Assembly (NCBI GenBank): GCA_005883365.1
Contig: VAXA01000163.1
Location: 1-13,748 of the forward strand
From: Actinomycetota bacterium
GTDB lineage: Bacteria; Actinomycetota; Thermoleophilia; Gaiellales; Gaiellaceae
Direction: 5' to 3'
DNA length: 13,748 bases
Below the pieces are notes generated by a model, which was not told the DNA's origin, ran no database searches, and saw only the letters and a program-made list of their open reading frames with translations. The position numbers were made by a program, and so were the translations under genes. Position 1 is the first letter of the stretch. Each line of letters opens with the position of its first letter. Of this stretch, positions 6,219 to 12,706 are shown piece after piece.

Positions 6219-6997
6219 TGCCCGCTCGCCGGTACGCAGTCGTGCTGCCGGCCTACCTGGCGGGGCTCCTCGCGCTCGACACTCAGGTGTCGTTCCGGGG
6301 ACAGCTCGCGCTCGGCGTGCTCACCTTCGCCGTGCTCGCGGCGGCACTCCGGCCGCTTCCGCCGCTCGTGCGGGCACAGGCCGTTGGCGTCGTCCTCTTC
6401 GCGACGGTCGGGGAGGTGACGGGCTCGCTCGTCTGGGGCGTCTACCACTACCGGCTGCACAACCTGCCGCTGTTCATCCCACCTGCGCACGGGCTCGTCT
6501 ACCTCAGCGGCCTCGCCCTGAGCCGCACGCTGCCTGCCCGCATCGTCGTCTGGGCCGCGGCAATCGGCGCCGCGGCCTGGGGCATCGCCGGCGTGACAGT
6601 GCTGCCGCGGTTGGACGTCGCCGGCGCCTTCGGAGTGCCGCTGCTCCTCCTCTTCCTCTGGCGCTCGCGCTCGCGGGCGACGTACGCCGGTGTGTTCCTC
6701 GTCGTGGGAGCCCTCGAGCTTTACGGGACGTCGATCGGGACGTGGCGCTGGGCGCGCGACCTCCCCGGACTGGGGATCCCCGACGGCAACCCGCCGAGCG
6801 GCGTTGCAAGTGGCTACGTCTGGTTCGACGTGATGGCGCTGCTCGTCGCGCCGTGGCTCGTCTACGCCGCCGGCGGGACGCTGAAGCCGAAGCGCTGGAT
6901 TCGATCGTCGGGCGACTTGCTGAGCTCGATCCGCCGCAGGGAGCCGATCGGCACGATGAGCGCGTCGGGCGCGTCGTCGCGCGCGTCCGTCACGTAG
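6218..6997 (+). CDS. Multi-pass membrane protein with an internally repeated motif, function unknown
   Basis: This encodes a 259-residue integral membrane protein with about eight hydrophobic segments (around 7-22, 29-45, 54-75, 83-102, 108-129, 134-148, 155-172, 202-219). Two similar stretches lie about 101 residues apart: E66-x2-G-S...W-G...Y...N82-x-P...PP-x2-G...Y95, and E167-x2-G-T...G-T-W...W...P...N191-PP-x-x-G...Y200. This suggests an internal duplication with conserved polar residues in the membrane. I cannot name the family. The ATG at 6218 overlaps the preceding stop (TGATG). The last 45 residues are antisense to the 108-aa gene and look low-complexity (SSGDLLSSIRRREP...), so the functional protein may end near residue 222. 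Confidence 0.75.
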   Translation: MPARRYAVVLPAYLAGLLALDTQVSFRGQLALGVLTFAVLAAALRPLPPLVRAQAVGVVLFATVGEVTGSLVWGVYHYRLHNLPLFIPPAHGLVYLSGLALSRTLPARIVVWAAAIGAAAWGIAGVTVLPRLDVAGAFGVPLLLLFLWRSRSRATYAGVFLVVGALELYGTSIGTWRWARDLPGLGIPDGNPPSGVASGYVWFDVMALLVAPWLVYAAGGTLKPKRWIRSSGDLLSSIRRREPIGTMSASGASSRASVT

Positions 6998-7188
6998 AGC
7001 GTCACCATCCCGAAACCGGGCTCGGGCTCGATCCGCTCGAGGACGAACCGTGACCTGTCGGCGAGCTCGACCTCGACGAGCGGCTTCTCCACGCCTGTGG
7101 CCTCGGCAAAGGACGCGATCGCGCGGTGGATCCGCTCGACGAACGCCTCGTGCGGCAGCTCGGCCACGGGCGTCCAGAGGTCGGGCAT
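6862..7188 (-). CDS. 108-residue protein at the end of the ruv operon, function unknown
   Basis: This encodes a small soluble protein: an N-terminal helix (LPHEAFVERIHRAIASFAEATG, about 12-33), then a beta-rich part (VEVELADRSRFVLERIEP, FGMVTLYVTD, ALIVPIGSLRRIEL) and the tail DDRIQRFGFSVPPAA. No family recognised and no catalytic signature. The ATG at 7186-7188 overlaps the ruvB stop as TGATG and no Shine-Dalgarno precedes it, so it is coupled to ruvB translation. It overlaps the convergent membrane protein gene by 136 bp. The regular hydrophobic/charged alternation of this frame through the overlap suggests it is the frame under selection there. Confidence 0.72.
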   Translation of the reverse strand: MPDLWTPVAELPHEAFVERIHRAIASFAEATGVEKPLVEVELADRSRFVLERIEPEPGFGMVTLYVTDARDDAPDALIVPIGSLRRIELSKSPDDRIQRFGFSVPPAA

Positions 7189-8210
7189 CAGAAGAGCCGC
7201 GTCTCGGTGTCGGCCGCGGCCGCCACGCCGAGGTGGGCGCGACCGAGCGCGGTGATCGTGCGCCCGCGCGGCGTCCGCTGGATGAAGCCGAGCTGGAGGA
7301 GGTACGGCTCATAGACGTACTCGATCGTGTCCGGCTCCTCTCCGAGCGCGGCGGCGAGCGTGTTGAGCCCGACCGGACCGCCGTCGTACTTCTCGACCAT
7401 CGCCCGCAGGAGCGCGCGGTCGAGCCGTTCGAGCCCCGCCTCGTCGACCTCGAGGAGCTCGAGCGCCTCGCGTGCGATCGCAGTCGTGATCGCGCCCTCG
7501 TGCCGCACCTCGGCGACGTCCCTGACGCGGCGGAGGATCCGGTTGCCGACCCGGGGCGTACCGCGGGCGCGGCCGGCGATCTCGTCGGCGGCGTCGTGGG
7601 CGATCTCGACGCCGAGGATTCCGGCCGAGCGCCGGACGATCGCGGCGAGCTCGCCATCCTCGTAGTAGTCGAGCCGGAACGTCATTCCGAAACGGTCGCG
7701 GAGCGGCGAGGTGAGGAGGCCCGTGCGCGTCGTCGCGCCGACGAGCGTGAACGGCGGCAGGTCGAGCGTGAGCGTCCGCGCGGCCACTCCCTGGCCCATG
7801 ACGATGTCGAGCCGGAAGTCCTCGAGCGCCGGGTAGAGGATCTCCTCTGAGGCGCGGCTCAGGCGGTGGATCTCGTCGACGAAGACGACATCGCGCGCCT
7901 CGACCGCCGTGAGGATCGCTGCGACGTCTTTCCGTTCGAGCGCGGGGCCGGCGACCGAGCGGATGCCGACGCCGAGCTCCTCGCGGATGATGTGCGCAAG
8001 GCTCGTCTTGCCGAGGCCCGGCGGCCCGACGAGCAGGACGTGGTCGAGCGCCTCGCCGCGTCCCTTTGCCGCGTCGAGGGCGATCGCGAGCTGCTCCTTC
8101 ACCCGTGCCTGGCCGACGAACTCGTCGAGCCGGCGCGGCCGGAGGCTTCGCTCGACCTCCTCCTCGTCGTCGCGAAGAGCGGGCGTGAGGAACTGCGTGG
8201 CGGCGTTCAC
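7188..8210 (-). CDS. ruvB: Holliday junction branch migration ATPase RuvB
   Basis: RuvB is the AAA+ motor that, loaded by RuvA, drives branch migration of Holliday junctions. The 340-residue product has the family's usual length: an N-terminal [11 protein letters not shown] (24-34), Walker A GPPGLGKT (62-69), Walker B VFVDEI (109-114), sensor 1 GATTRTG (158-164), the arginine-finger region SPLRDRFG (168-175) and a C-terminal winged helix ending in [17 protein letters not shown]. It starts with GTG at 8210, overlapping the ruvA stop as GTGA, with a partial Shine-Dalgarno AAGAAGG 4 nt upstream. It is followed by a coupled 108-aa gene. Expression should follow the ruvA promoter and its SOS box. 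Confidence 0.97.
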   Translation of the reverse strand: MNAATQFLTPALRDDEEEVERSLRPRRLDEFVGQARVKEQLAIALDAAKGRGEALDHVLLVGPPGLGKTSLAHIIREELGVGIRSVAGPALERKDVAAILTAVEARDVVFVDEIHRLSRASEEILYPALEDFRLDIVMGQGVAARTLTLDLPPFTLVGATTRTGLLTSPLRDRFGMTFRLDYYEDGELAAIVRRSAGILGVEIAHDAADEIAGRARGTPRVGNRILRRVRDVAEVRHEGAITTAIAREALELLEVDEAGLERLDRALLRAMVEKYDGGPVGLNTLAAALGEEPDTIEYVYEPYLLQLGFIQRTPRGRTITALGRAHLGVAAAADTETRLF

Positions 8211-8776
8211 GCGGCCTTCTTCAACGCGAGCCGGACGCGTTCCTCCGGTGACAGGTCTAGATCGACCTCGGCGAGCGCGCGCTCGGCGTCGAGCAGCGAC
8301 CAGCCCAGCTCGACGAGCGCGTCGCGGGCCACGAGGTGCCGCTCGCCGGATGCGTCGGGAGCAGGCGCGAGCGCCGGATCGCCGAGCTTCTCCTTCAGCT
8401 CGAGGACGATCCGCTCCGCCGTCTTCTTCCCGATGCCCGGGATCGCCTGAAATCGGGCAGCGTCGCCGCGCGCGATCGCCCGGCGCAGCTCGGCGGCCGG
8501 CGAGCCGGAGACGATCGCGAGCGCGACCTTCGGCCCGACGCCGGTGACGGCGAGGAGGTGGACAAACAGCTCCCGCTCGCTGCGGTCGGCGAAGCCGTAG
8601 AGCTGGAGCACGTCCTCGCGGACGTGGAGGTACGTCTCGACCGTGATCTCGTCGGTGGCCTCGCCCTTTCGGATGGCCGTGGGAGTGGCATGAACGAGGT
8701 AGCCGACGCCTCCCACATCGAGCACGAGGCCCTCGGGCGTGTTGGCAGTGGGCTTGCCGCGCAGACGGGCGATCAT
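8207..8776 (-). CDS. ruvA: Holliday junction DNA-binding subunit RuvA
   Basis: RuvA tetramers hold the four-way junction and recruit RuvB. The 189-residue protein has the N-terminal OB fold ([39 protein letters not shown]; 1-62), two helix-hairpin-helix motifs ([15 protein letters not shown], 76-90; [17 protein letters not shown], 111-127) and the flexible C-terminal domain III that contacts RuvB ([19 protein letters not shown], about 150-168). The ATG at 8776 is the expected start and has TACGCT 6 nt upstream, so ruvA can be made from its own leaderless transcript. A LexA-type box lies just upstream. The 33-bp gap to ruvC is nearly all regulatory sequence. Confidence 0.97.
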   Translation of the reverse strand: MIARLRGKPTANTPEGLVLDVGGVGYLVHATPTAIRKGEATDEITVETYLHVREDVLQLYGFADRSERELFVHLLAVTGVGPKVALAIVSGSPAAELRRAIARGDAARFQAIPGIGKKTAERIVLELKEKLGDPALAPAPDASGERHLVARDALVELGWSLLDAERALAEVDLDLSPEERVRLALKKAA

Positions 8777-8782
8777 GCGGTC

Positions 8783-8788
8783 AGCGTA
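8783..8788 (-). promoter_or_regulatory. -10 box TACGCT of ruvA
   Basis: On the minus strand TACGCT is followed by the 6-nt spacer gaccgc and the ATG at 8776, a leaderless arrangement. The region where a -35 element would sit is occupied by the SOS-type inverted repeat at 8794-8809. Confidence 0.6.
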
Positions 8789-8793
8789 CGCAC

Positions 8794-8809
8794 GGGAACG
8801 GACGTTCCC
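8794..8809. promoter_or_regulatory. LexA-type SOS box over the ruvA promoter
   Basis: GGGAACGGACGTTCCC is a perfect 7+7 bp inverted repeat around a 2-nt centre and contains GAAC-N4-GTTC, the core of the Gram-positive/actinobacterial LexA operator. It starts 5 bp upstream of the ruvA -10 box and ends next to the ruvC stop codon (8810-8812). LexA there would cover the spacer and -35 region. A visual scan for GAAC-N4-GTTC found no other copy in the window. Confidence 0.72.
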
Positions 8810-9301
8810 TCAGCCCGTGGCCACCCGGAGCAGGGGCGGCGAAAGCGCGTGACAAATCGCCACGGCGAGAGCGTCGGCAGCGTGGTGCGGCGTTGGCAGC
8901 TCCTCGAGGCCGAGGAGCATCTTCACCATCCGCTGCATCTGCGCCTTCTCGGCACGGCCGTAGCCGCAGATCGCCTGCTTGACGCGGGCGGGCGCATACT
9001 CGCAGCAGGAGACTCCCGCGTTGGCGGCCGCGACGAGCACGGCGCCGCGTGCCTGGCCGACGAAGAGCGCGATGCGGGCGTCGCCGCCGACGTACGACTC
9101 CTCGACCGCCACCGCATCCGGCGCGTGCTCGGCAATGAGCGCTGCGACGGCGTCGTGGATCGTCTTCAAACGGACGACCGTGTCCTCGCCGGCCGCTGTC
9201 GACCAGCAGCCGTGGGCCACTTCCCTGAGGCGGCCTCCGCTTTCTTGGACGACTCCGTACCCGCAAGCAGCAGTCCCCGGATCGATGCCCACGACTTTCA
9301 C
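8810..9301 (-). CDS. ruvC: Holliday junction resolvase RuvC
   Basis: RuvC is the dimeric Mg-dependent endonuclease that nicks Holliday junctions symmetrically. The 163-residue product has the RNase H-like fold with acidic residues where expected: D7 in VVGIDPGT, glutamates in AVEESYVGG (E67/E68), and HHAADALAVAICH (139-151) with D143. The middle VGQARGAVLVAAANAGV and YAPARVKQAICGYGRAEKAQMQRMV are also typical. It starts with GTG at 9301, 6 nt after TAACGT, so a separate leaderless transcript is likely even though yebC lies upstream in the same direction. No SOS box is visible at this promoter. Confidence 0.96.
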   Translation of the reverse strand: MKVVGIDPGTAACGYGVVQESGGRLREVAHGCWSTAAGEDTVVRLKTIHDAVAALIAEHAPDAVAVEESYVGGDARIALFVGQARGAVLVAAANAGVSCCEYAPARVKQAICGYGRAEKAQMQRMVKMLLGLEELPTPHHAADALAVAICHALSPPLLRVATG

Positions 9302-9307
9302 GCAGAG

Positions 9308-9313
9308 ACGTTA
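9308..9313 (-). promoter_or_regulatory. -10 box TAACGT of ruvC
   Basis: On the minus strand TAACGT is followed by the 6-nt spacer ctctgc and GTG at 9301, a leaderless arrangement. No Shine-Dalgarno is present. Upstream lies the hairpin-rich yebC-ruvC intergenic region. Confidence 0.58.
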
Positions 9314-9347
9314 GGCGCCGCCCCGGACGACTCCTGCTCTAGCCGGA

Positions 9348-9427
9348 GGCCCAACGCAGGCGAAGCCGCGTTGGCCGGCGGCCCATCCCGCGCCCGCAGA
9401 CGCCGCGAAGCGGCCTCAGCGGGCGGG
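9348..9427. repeat. Two adjacent hairpins with GAA loops, upstream of ruvC
   Basis: Hairpin A (9348-9376): GGCCCAACGC pairs with GCGTTGGCC (one bulged C), with an inner GGC-GAA-GCC stem (9359-9367), about 12 bp in all. Hairpin B (9387-9427): GCCCGC (9392-9397) pairs with GCGGGC (9419-9424) and an inner GCCGC-GAA-GCGGC (9402-9414), separated by a 4+4 internal loop. Both end in the same C-GAA-G loop, so they may be related repeat units. No open reading frame in the 207-bp region looks real. Confidence 0.6.
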
Positions 9428-9445
9428 CAAGAAGGACAGCACGGA

Positions 9446-9506
9446 GCGCGCCGGGAGACCGCGCTCTCCGGCGCGCGGAGTTCCGTCTCCGAGGAAGCGG
9501 GGACGG
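9446..9506 (-). terminator. Two hairpins directly behind yebC, candidate terminator
   Basis: Hairpin C (9446-9476): GCGCGCCGG-g-AGA pairs with TCT-CCGGCGCGC, 12 bp with one bulged G and a 6-nt loop. Hairpin D (9483-9506): CCGTCTCC pairs with GGGGACGG, 8 bp with one wobble. In the direction of transcription D begins 2 nt after the yebC stop codon and C follows. There is no T-tract, so intrinsic termination is only inferred. A separate ruvC promoter further on fits a transcript boundary here. Confidence 0.5.
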
Positions 9507-9508
9507 CG

Positions 9509-10264
9509 CTAGCCGGCCACGCTTTCGAGGACTCTTTCGGGAATGTCGAAGTTCGCGTAGACCTCCTGCACGTCGTCGTTCTCCTCGAGCTGGTCGATCA
9601 GGCGCAGGATCTTTTTCGCCTCGTTCTCGTCCTCGACGGCGACGGTCGTCTTCGGCAGCATCGTCAGCTCGGCCGACTCGATCTCGAAGCCGGCGTCCTC
9701 GACCGCCTCGCGCACCGTCGCGAGCTGCTCGGCGGCGGACAGCACCTGGTAGGAGGAGCCGTCGAGGGAGACGTCGTCGGCGCCGCCCTCGGCCGCCGCG
9801 AGCGTGAGCTCGTCCTCGTCCGCGCCCTCCGCCGGCACCAGCACGAGTCCGCGCCGCTCGAACAGCCACGCGACCGCACCCGAGGTGCCGAGGTTGCCGT
9901 CGTTCTTGGCGAAGGTGTGCCGCACCTCGCCCGCCGTCCGGTTGCGGTTGTCGGTCAGCGCCTCGACGATCACGGCGACGCCCGCCGGGCCGTAGCCCTC
10001 GTAGACGACGGTTTCGTACGCGGCGGCGTCGGAGTCTGTGCCTGCGCCCTTCGCGATCGCCCGGTCGATGTTGTCCTTCGGCATCGAGTTGGCCCTCGCC
10101 TTCTCGATCGCGTTCTGGAGCGCGAGGTTTCCGGCCGGATCGGGCCCGCCGTCCTTCGCTGCGACGATGATCGCGCGCGTCAGCTTCGAGAAGAGCTTGC
10201 CGCGCTTCGCGTCCGCGGCGCCTTTCTTGTGCTTGATCGACGACCACTTGCTATGCCCGGACAC
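9509..10264 (-). CDS. yebC: YebC/PmpR family DNA-binding regulatory / translation-associated protein
   Basis: This is a member of the YebC/TACO1 family, cytoplasmic proteins reported as transcriptional regulators (PmpR) and, for TACO1 and some YebC proteins, as helpers of translation of difficult sequences. The 251 residues match the family length. The hallmark N-terminus [20 protein letters not shown] is intact, followed by [25 protein letters not shown] (49-73), [39 protein letters not shown] and the C-terminal [16 protein letters not shown]. It starts with GTG at 10264, 14 bp inside pdxT, with the Shine-Dalgarno GGAGG at 10271-10275, 6 nt upstream. The order yebC-ruvC is widely conserved. 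Confidence 0.96.
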   Translation of the reverse strand: MSGHSKWSSIKHKKGAADAKRGKLFSKLTRAIIVAAKDGGPDPAGNLALQNAIEKARANSMPKDNIDRAIAKGAGTDSDAAAYETVVYEGYGPAGVAVIVEALTDNRNRTAGEVRHTFAKNDGNLGTSGAVAWLFERRGLVLVPAEGADEDELTLAAAEGGADDVSLDGSSYQVLSAAEQLATVREAVEDAGFEIESAELTMLPKTTVAVEDENEAKKILRLIDQLEENDDVQEVYANFDIPERVLESVAG

Positions 10265-10817
10265 CGCTCTCCTCCCTCACGATGCTCAAGAAGCGCTCGT
10301 GGACGCGCGTGTCGTCGGTCAGCTCCGGGTGGAAGGCTGCGACGAGGAGCCGTCCCTCGCGCGCCAGCACCGGATGGCCGTCGACCTCCGCCAGTACCTC
10401 GACGTCCGGCCCCGCGTCCTCGAGCCACGGCGCGCGGATGAAGATGGCCCGCAGCGGCTCGTCGCCGTCCCCGACGTCCACGTCCGCCTCGAAGCTCTTC
10501 ACCTGCCGGCCGAACGCGTTGCGCCGAGTCCGGTAGCCGCCCACCCCGAGGTGGTCGCGGTCGAGGACGATCATGCCCGCGCACGTCCCGAAGATCGGGC
10601 CGCCGAACTCGCGCACCGCCTCGTCGAGGCCGTAGAGGCGCATCAAACGGGCGATCGCGGTCGACTCGCCGCCGGGAATGATGAGGCCGTCGAGCCCCTC
10701 GAGCTGCTCCGGAAGCCGCACCTCGACCGGCTCGGCGCCGAGCCGCCGCAGTACGGCGGCGTGTTCCCGGAAGTTCCCCTGAACGGCGAGGACGCCGATC
10801 TTGAGCGGCTTCTCCAT
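10251..10817 (-). CDS. pdxT: Pyridoxal 5'-phosphate synthase glutaminase subunit PdxT
   Basis: PdxT hydrolyses glutamine and channels ammonia to PdxS for PLP synthesis. The 188-residue class I glutamine amidotransferase shows [12 protein letters not shown] (8-19), LIIPGGEST (45-53), the nucleophile C79 in IFGTCAGMI and the catalytic pair H163/E165 in [23 protein letters not shown] (91-105) is the usual PdxT segment. The ATG at 10817 begins the conserved [14 protein letters not shown]. Upstream, TACCAT lies 7 nt before this ATG, giving a possible internal leaderless promoter in the 20-bp gap after the membrane protein gene. The frame runs on upstream without stop, but that part is antisense-like noise over other genes. 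Confidence 0.96.
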   Translation of the reverse strand: MEKPLKIGVLAVQGNFREHAAVLRRLGAEPVEVRLPEQLEGLDGLIIPGGESTAIARLMRLYGLDEAVREFGGPIFGTCAGMIVLDRDHLGVGGYRTRRNAFGRQVKSFEADVDVGDGDEPLRAIFIRAPWLEDAGPDVEVLAEVDGHPVLAREGRLLVAAFHPELTDDTRVHERFLSIVREESGVRA

Positions 10818-10824
10818 CGCCTCG

Positions 10825-10830
10825 ATGGTA
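10825..10830 (-). promoter_or_regulatory. -10 box TACCAT, possible internal promoter of pdxT-yebC
   Basis: On the minus strand TACCAT is followed by the 7-nt spacer cgaggcg and the ATG at 10817. It fits the leaderless pattern of this window, although pdxT may equally be translated from the pdxS transcript. Confidence 0.42.
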
Positions 10831-10837
10831 ACGAGCG

Positions 10838-11725
10838 CTATTCGGGCAGCGGTGCGGGGGTAGCCGTCCGCTGCCGGCCGAGGAGGCCGAGCAGCACGAG
10901 CCAGAAGCCGAGTAGCCCGAAGGCGACCGCCGGCGCCCACGGACTGACGTGCCGCGGCGGCGAGCCCGAGAAGGCAGCTCCGACGATGTCCGTCGGCGAG
11001 CCGATGAGGTAATGGACGGTCGCCGCGAAGAAGCCGATCGTGCCGAGGACGGCCCAGCTCGACCGCCCCGTCGCATACGCGATGACGACGAAGCAGAACG
11101 CCGCGATCGAGACCCCGGCCCACTGTCCGTCGCCGGTGTGTGCCCAGTAGACGATCGAGCCCCCGGTCAACAGCCCTCCGACGAGATGAAGCCAGAACGA
11201 GGACGGCGTGCGGTGGATCGTGCCCCAGAGGAGATAGGCGATCCCGACGAGCAGCGTGACTGCCGCGGTGAAGCTCCCACCGGCCGTGATGAGGTCGACG
11301 ACGAAGAGCCAGCCGACCACGGCCGAGATCAGCCGGATGAACGGGAAGCCGAACCTCCTCCGGTCGTCCCAGGCGGCGGCGAGGATCAGCAGCCAGAGCG
11401 CAAGGCGCGACCACGACCAGTTGCTGAGCGACCCGCTCACGCCGTTCCAGCCCCACCACTCGAAGAGAAACGCGATGAACGTGCCCCACGCGATCACGGA
11501 GGCGAACGCGAAGATGCCGGCGGCAATCTGCCGACCGCGCAGGCGGAGTGCATGCGCGATCCAGTAGAGGATGGCGAGGACGAGCAGTGCCCACGCCGCC
11601 TTGGCGCCGCTGCCATAGCGACTGGAGAGGTAGCCGAGCGCGGCGAGTCCGCCGCCGAGCACGGTCAGGCCGCCCGTGTAGAGGAGGAAGGACGAGGACG
11701 TCCAGACCGGCTTCGTCTCGCGCAC
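10838..11725 (-). CDS. Ten-helix membrane protein between pdxS and pdxT, function unknown
   Basis: This encodes a 295-residue hydrophobic protein with about ten predicted transmembrane segments spaced over its whole length. Examples are [20 protein letters not shown] near residue 15, [18 protein letters not shown] near 70, and [17 protein letters not shown] near the C-terminus. It has no signal of an ABC or MFS transporter and I do not recognise the family; it is in the style of DUF2157-like predicted membrane proteins. The GTG at 11725 has a strong Shine-Dalgarno GGAGGAGGA, 7 nt away. It lies 60 bp behind pdxS and 20 bp ahead of pdxT, so it is probably co-transcribed with both. Transport of a B6 vitamer is a guess from position only. 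Confidence 0.85.
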   Translation of the reverse strand: MRETKPVWTSSSFLLYTGGLTVLGGGLAALGYLSSRYGSGAKAAWALLVLAILYWIAHALRLRGRQIAAGIFAFASVIAWGTFIAFLFEWWGWNGVSGSLSNWSWSRLALWLLILAAAWDDRRRFGFPFIRLISAVVGWLFVVDLITAGGSFTAAVTLLVGIAYLLWGTIHRTPSSFWLHLVGGLLTGGSIVYWAHTGDGQWAGVSIAAFCFVVIAYATGRSSWAVLGTIGFFAATVHYLIGSPTDIVGAAFSGSPPRHVSPWAPAVAFGLLGFWLVLLGLLGRQRTATPAPLPE

Positions 11726-11732
11726 GAGGGAA

Positions 11733-11738
11733 TCCTCC
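11733..11738 (-). promoter_or_regulatory. Ribosome binding site GGAGGA of the ten-helix membrane protein gene
   Basis: On the minus strand GAGGAGGA precedes GTG 11725 with a 7-nt spacer. It decides this start and contrasts with the leaderless starts of promoter-proximal genes. Confidence 0.7.
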
Positions 11739-11761
11739 TCCCCGCGCCGGACGGAGCTGCG

Positions 11762-11777
11762 CGCGCCGCCAGGCGCG
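11762..11777 (-). terminator. Small hairpin behind pdxS, possible attenuator
   Basis: CGCGCC and GGCGCG form a 6-bp stem with a 4-nt loop, 8 nt beyond the pdxS stop codon and before the next gene's ribosome binding site. There is no T-tract. It could partly terminate the transcript and so favour PdxS over downstream products; short GC-only stems are also common by chance in this base composition. Confidence 0.3.
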
Positions 11778-11785
11778 GTCGCGTG

Positions 11786-12670
11786 TTACCAGCCGCGGGT
11801 CTCGAGCAGTTCGCTCGGGTCGAGCGTCTGCGTCGAGATGCCGACCATCGGCTCGCCGAGGCCGGCGGAGACACGCGCGAGGATGTCCGCGTCCTGGAAG
11901 TGCGTCGTCGCCTCGACGATCGCCTTCGCGCGGCGTTCCGGGTCGCCCGACTTGAAGATGCCGGAGCCGACGAAGACGCCGTCCGCGCCGAGCTGCATGC
12001 AGAGCGACGCGTCGGCAGGCGTCGCGATCCCGCCCGCGGTGAACGTCACGACCGGCAGCTTTCCGTTCTCGGCGACCCACTTGACGAGCTCATGCGGCGC
12101 GCGCAGCTCCTTCGCCTCGGCGTACAGCTCCTCCTCGCGCAGCGCGCCGAGCCTGCGGATGTGACCGAAGACCGCGCGCATGTGCGTCACGGCGTTGACG
12201 ATGTCGCCCGTGCCGGCCTCGCCCTTCGTGCGGATCATCGCCGCGCCCTCCGCGATCCGGCGCAGCGCCTCGCCGAGGTTCGTGCAGCCGCAGACGAAGG
12301 GGACGGTGAACTGCCACTTGTCGACGTGGTGCTCGAGGTCCGCCGGCGTCAGCACCTCCGACTCGTCGATGTAGTCGATCTCGAGCGCCTGCAGGATCTG
12401 CGCCTCGGCGAAGTGGCCGATGCGGCACTTCGCCATGACCGGGATCGTCACGGCCTCCTGGATCTCGCTGATCTTCTCCGGGTCGGACATGCGCGCGACC
12501 CCGCCGTCGCGGCGGATGTCGGCCGGAACCCGCTCGAGCGCCATCACAGCGACGGCACCCGCGGCCTCGGCGATCTTCGCCTGCTCGGCGTCGACGACGT
12601 CCATGATCACGCCGCCCTTGAGCATCTCGGCGAGACCGCTCTTGACCCGCATCGTCCCGTACTCGGCCAT
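11786..12670 (-). CDS. pdxS: Pyridoxal 5'-phosphate synthase lyase subunit PdxS
   Basis: PdxS (SNZ/Pdx1) builds pyridoxal 5'-phosphate from ribose 5-phosphate, glyceraldehyde 3-phosphate and ammonia from PdxT, as a dodecamer. The 294-residue TIM barrel has all key residues at the positions of the Bacillus enzyme: D24 in GGVIMDVV, K81 in [10 protein letters not shown] (ribose phosphate imine) and K149 in [10 protein letters not shown]. The phosphate loop GGIATPADA and the VGSGIFKS segment are present. The ATG at 12670 begins the usual [20 protein letters not shown]; the frame extends upstream to 12817 only by overlapping the divergent esterase gene. TACACT lies 7 nt before the ATG, so the mRNA is probably leaderless. 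The gene leads pdxS - membrane protein - pdxT - yebC. Confidence 0.97.
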   Translation of the reverse strand: MAEYGTMRVKSGLAEMLKGGVIMDVVDAEQAKIAEAAGAVAVMALERVPADIRRDGGVARMSDPEKISEIQEAVTIPVMAKCRIGHFAEAQILQALEIDYIDESEVLTPADLEHHVDKWQFTVPFVCGCTNLGEALRRIAEGAAMIRTKGEAGTGDIVNAVTHMRAVFGHIRRLGALREEELYAEAKELRAPHELVKWVAENGKLPVVTFTAGGIATPADASLCMQLGADGVFVGSGIFKSGDPERRAKAIVEATTHFQDADILARVSAGLGEPMVGISTQTLDPSELLETRGW

Positions 12671-12677
12671 CGGCGTG

Positions 12678-12683
12678 AGTGTA
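12678..12683 (-). promoter_or_regulatory. -10 box TACACT of pdxS
   Basis: On the minus strand TACACT is followed by the 7-nt spacer cacgccg and the ATG at 12670. The hexamer is identical to that of rel. No clear -35 element is visible. Confidence 0.58.
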
Positions 12684-12706
12684 GCCGGGCGCCTACGAGC
12701 CCCGGC
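12684..12706. repeat. Inverted repeat in the pdxS/esterase divergent promoter region
   Basis: GCCGGG (12684-12689) and CCCGGC (12701-12706) are inverted arms separated by 11 nt, abutting the pdxS -10 box. The position would suit an operator, but 6-bp GC arms are common by chance here. I see no other feature in the 54-bp divergent gap. Confidence 0.3.

Noticed and set aside
7677..7700. Possible second LexA-like site GGAACGTCATTCC in ruvB
   Set aside because: The second half is ATTCC, not GTTC, and it lies within conserved ruvB coding sequence (NDRFG/RDRFG region), so it is coincidental.
8336..10441. Long plus-strand open frame opposite ruvA, ruvC, yebC and pdxT
   Set aside because: Four conserved genes lie on the other strand and the frame shows no family signature.
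10818..12080. N-terminal extension of pdxT through the membrane gene and into pdxS
   Set aside because: Open by GC bias only; PdxT homologues start at the equivalent of ATG 10817, and the extension overlaps two better genes.
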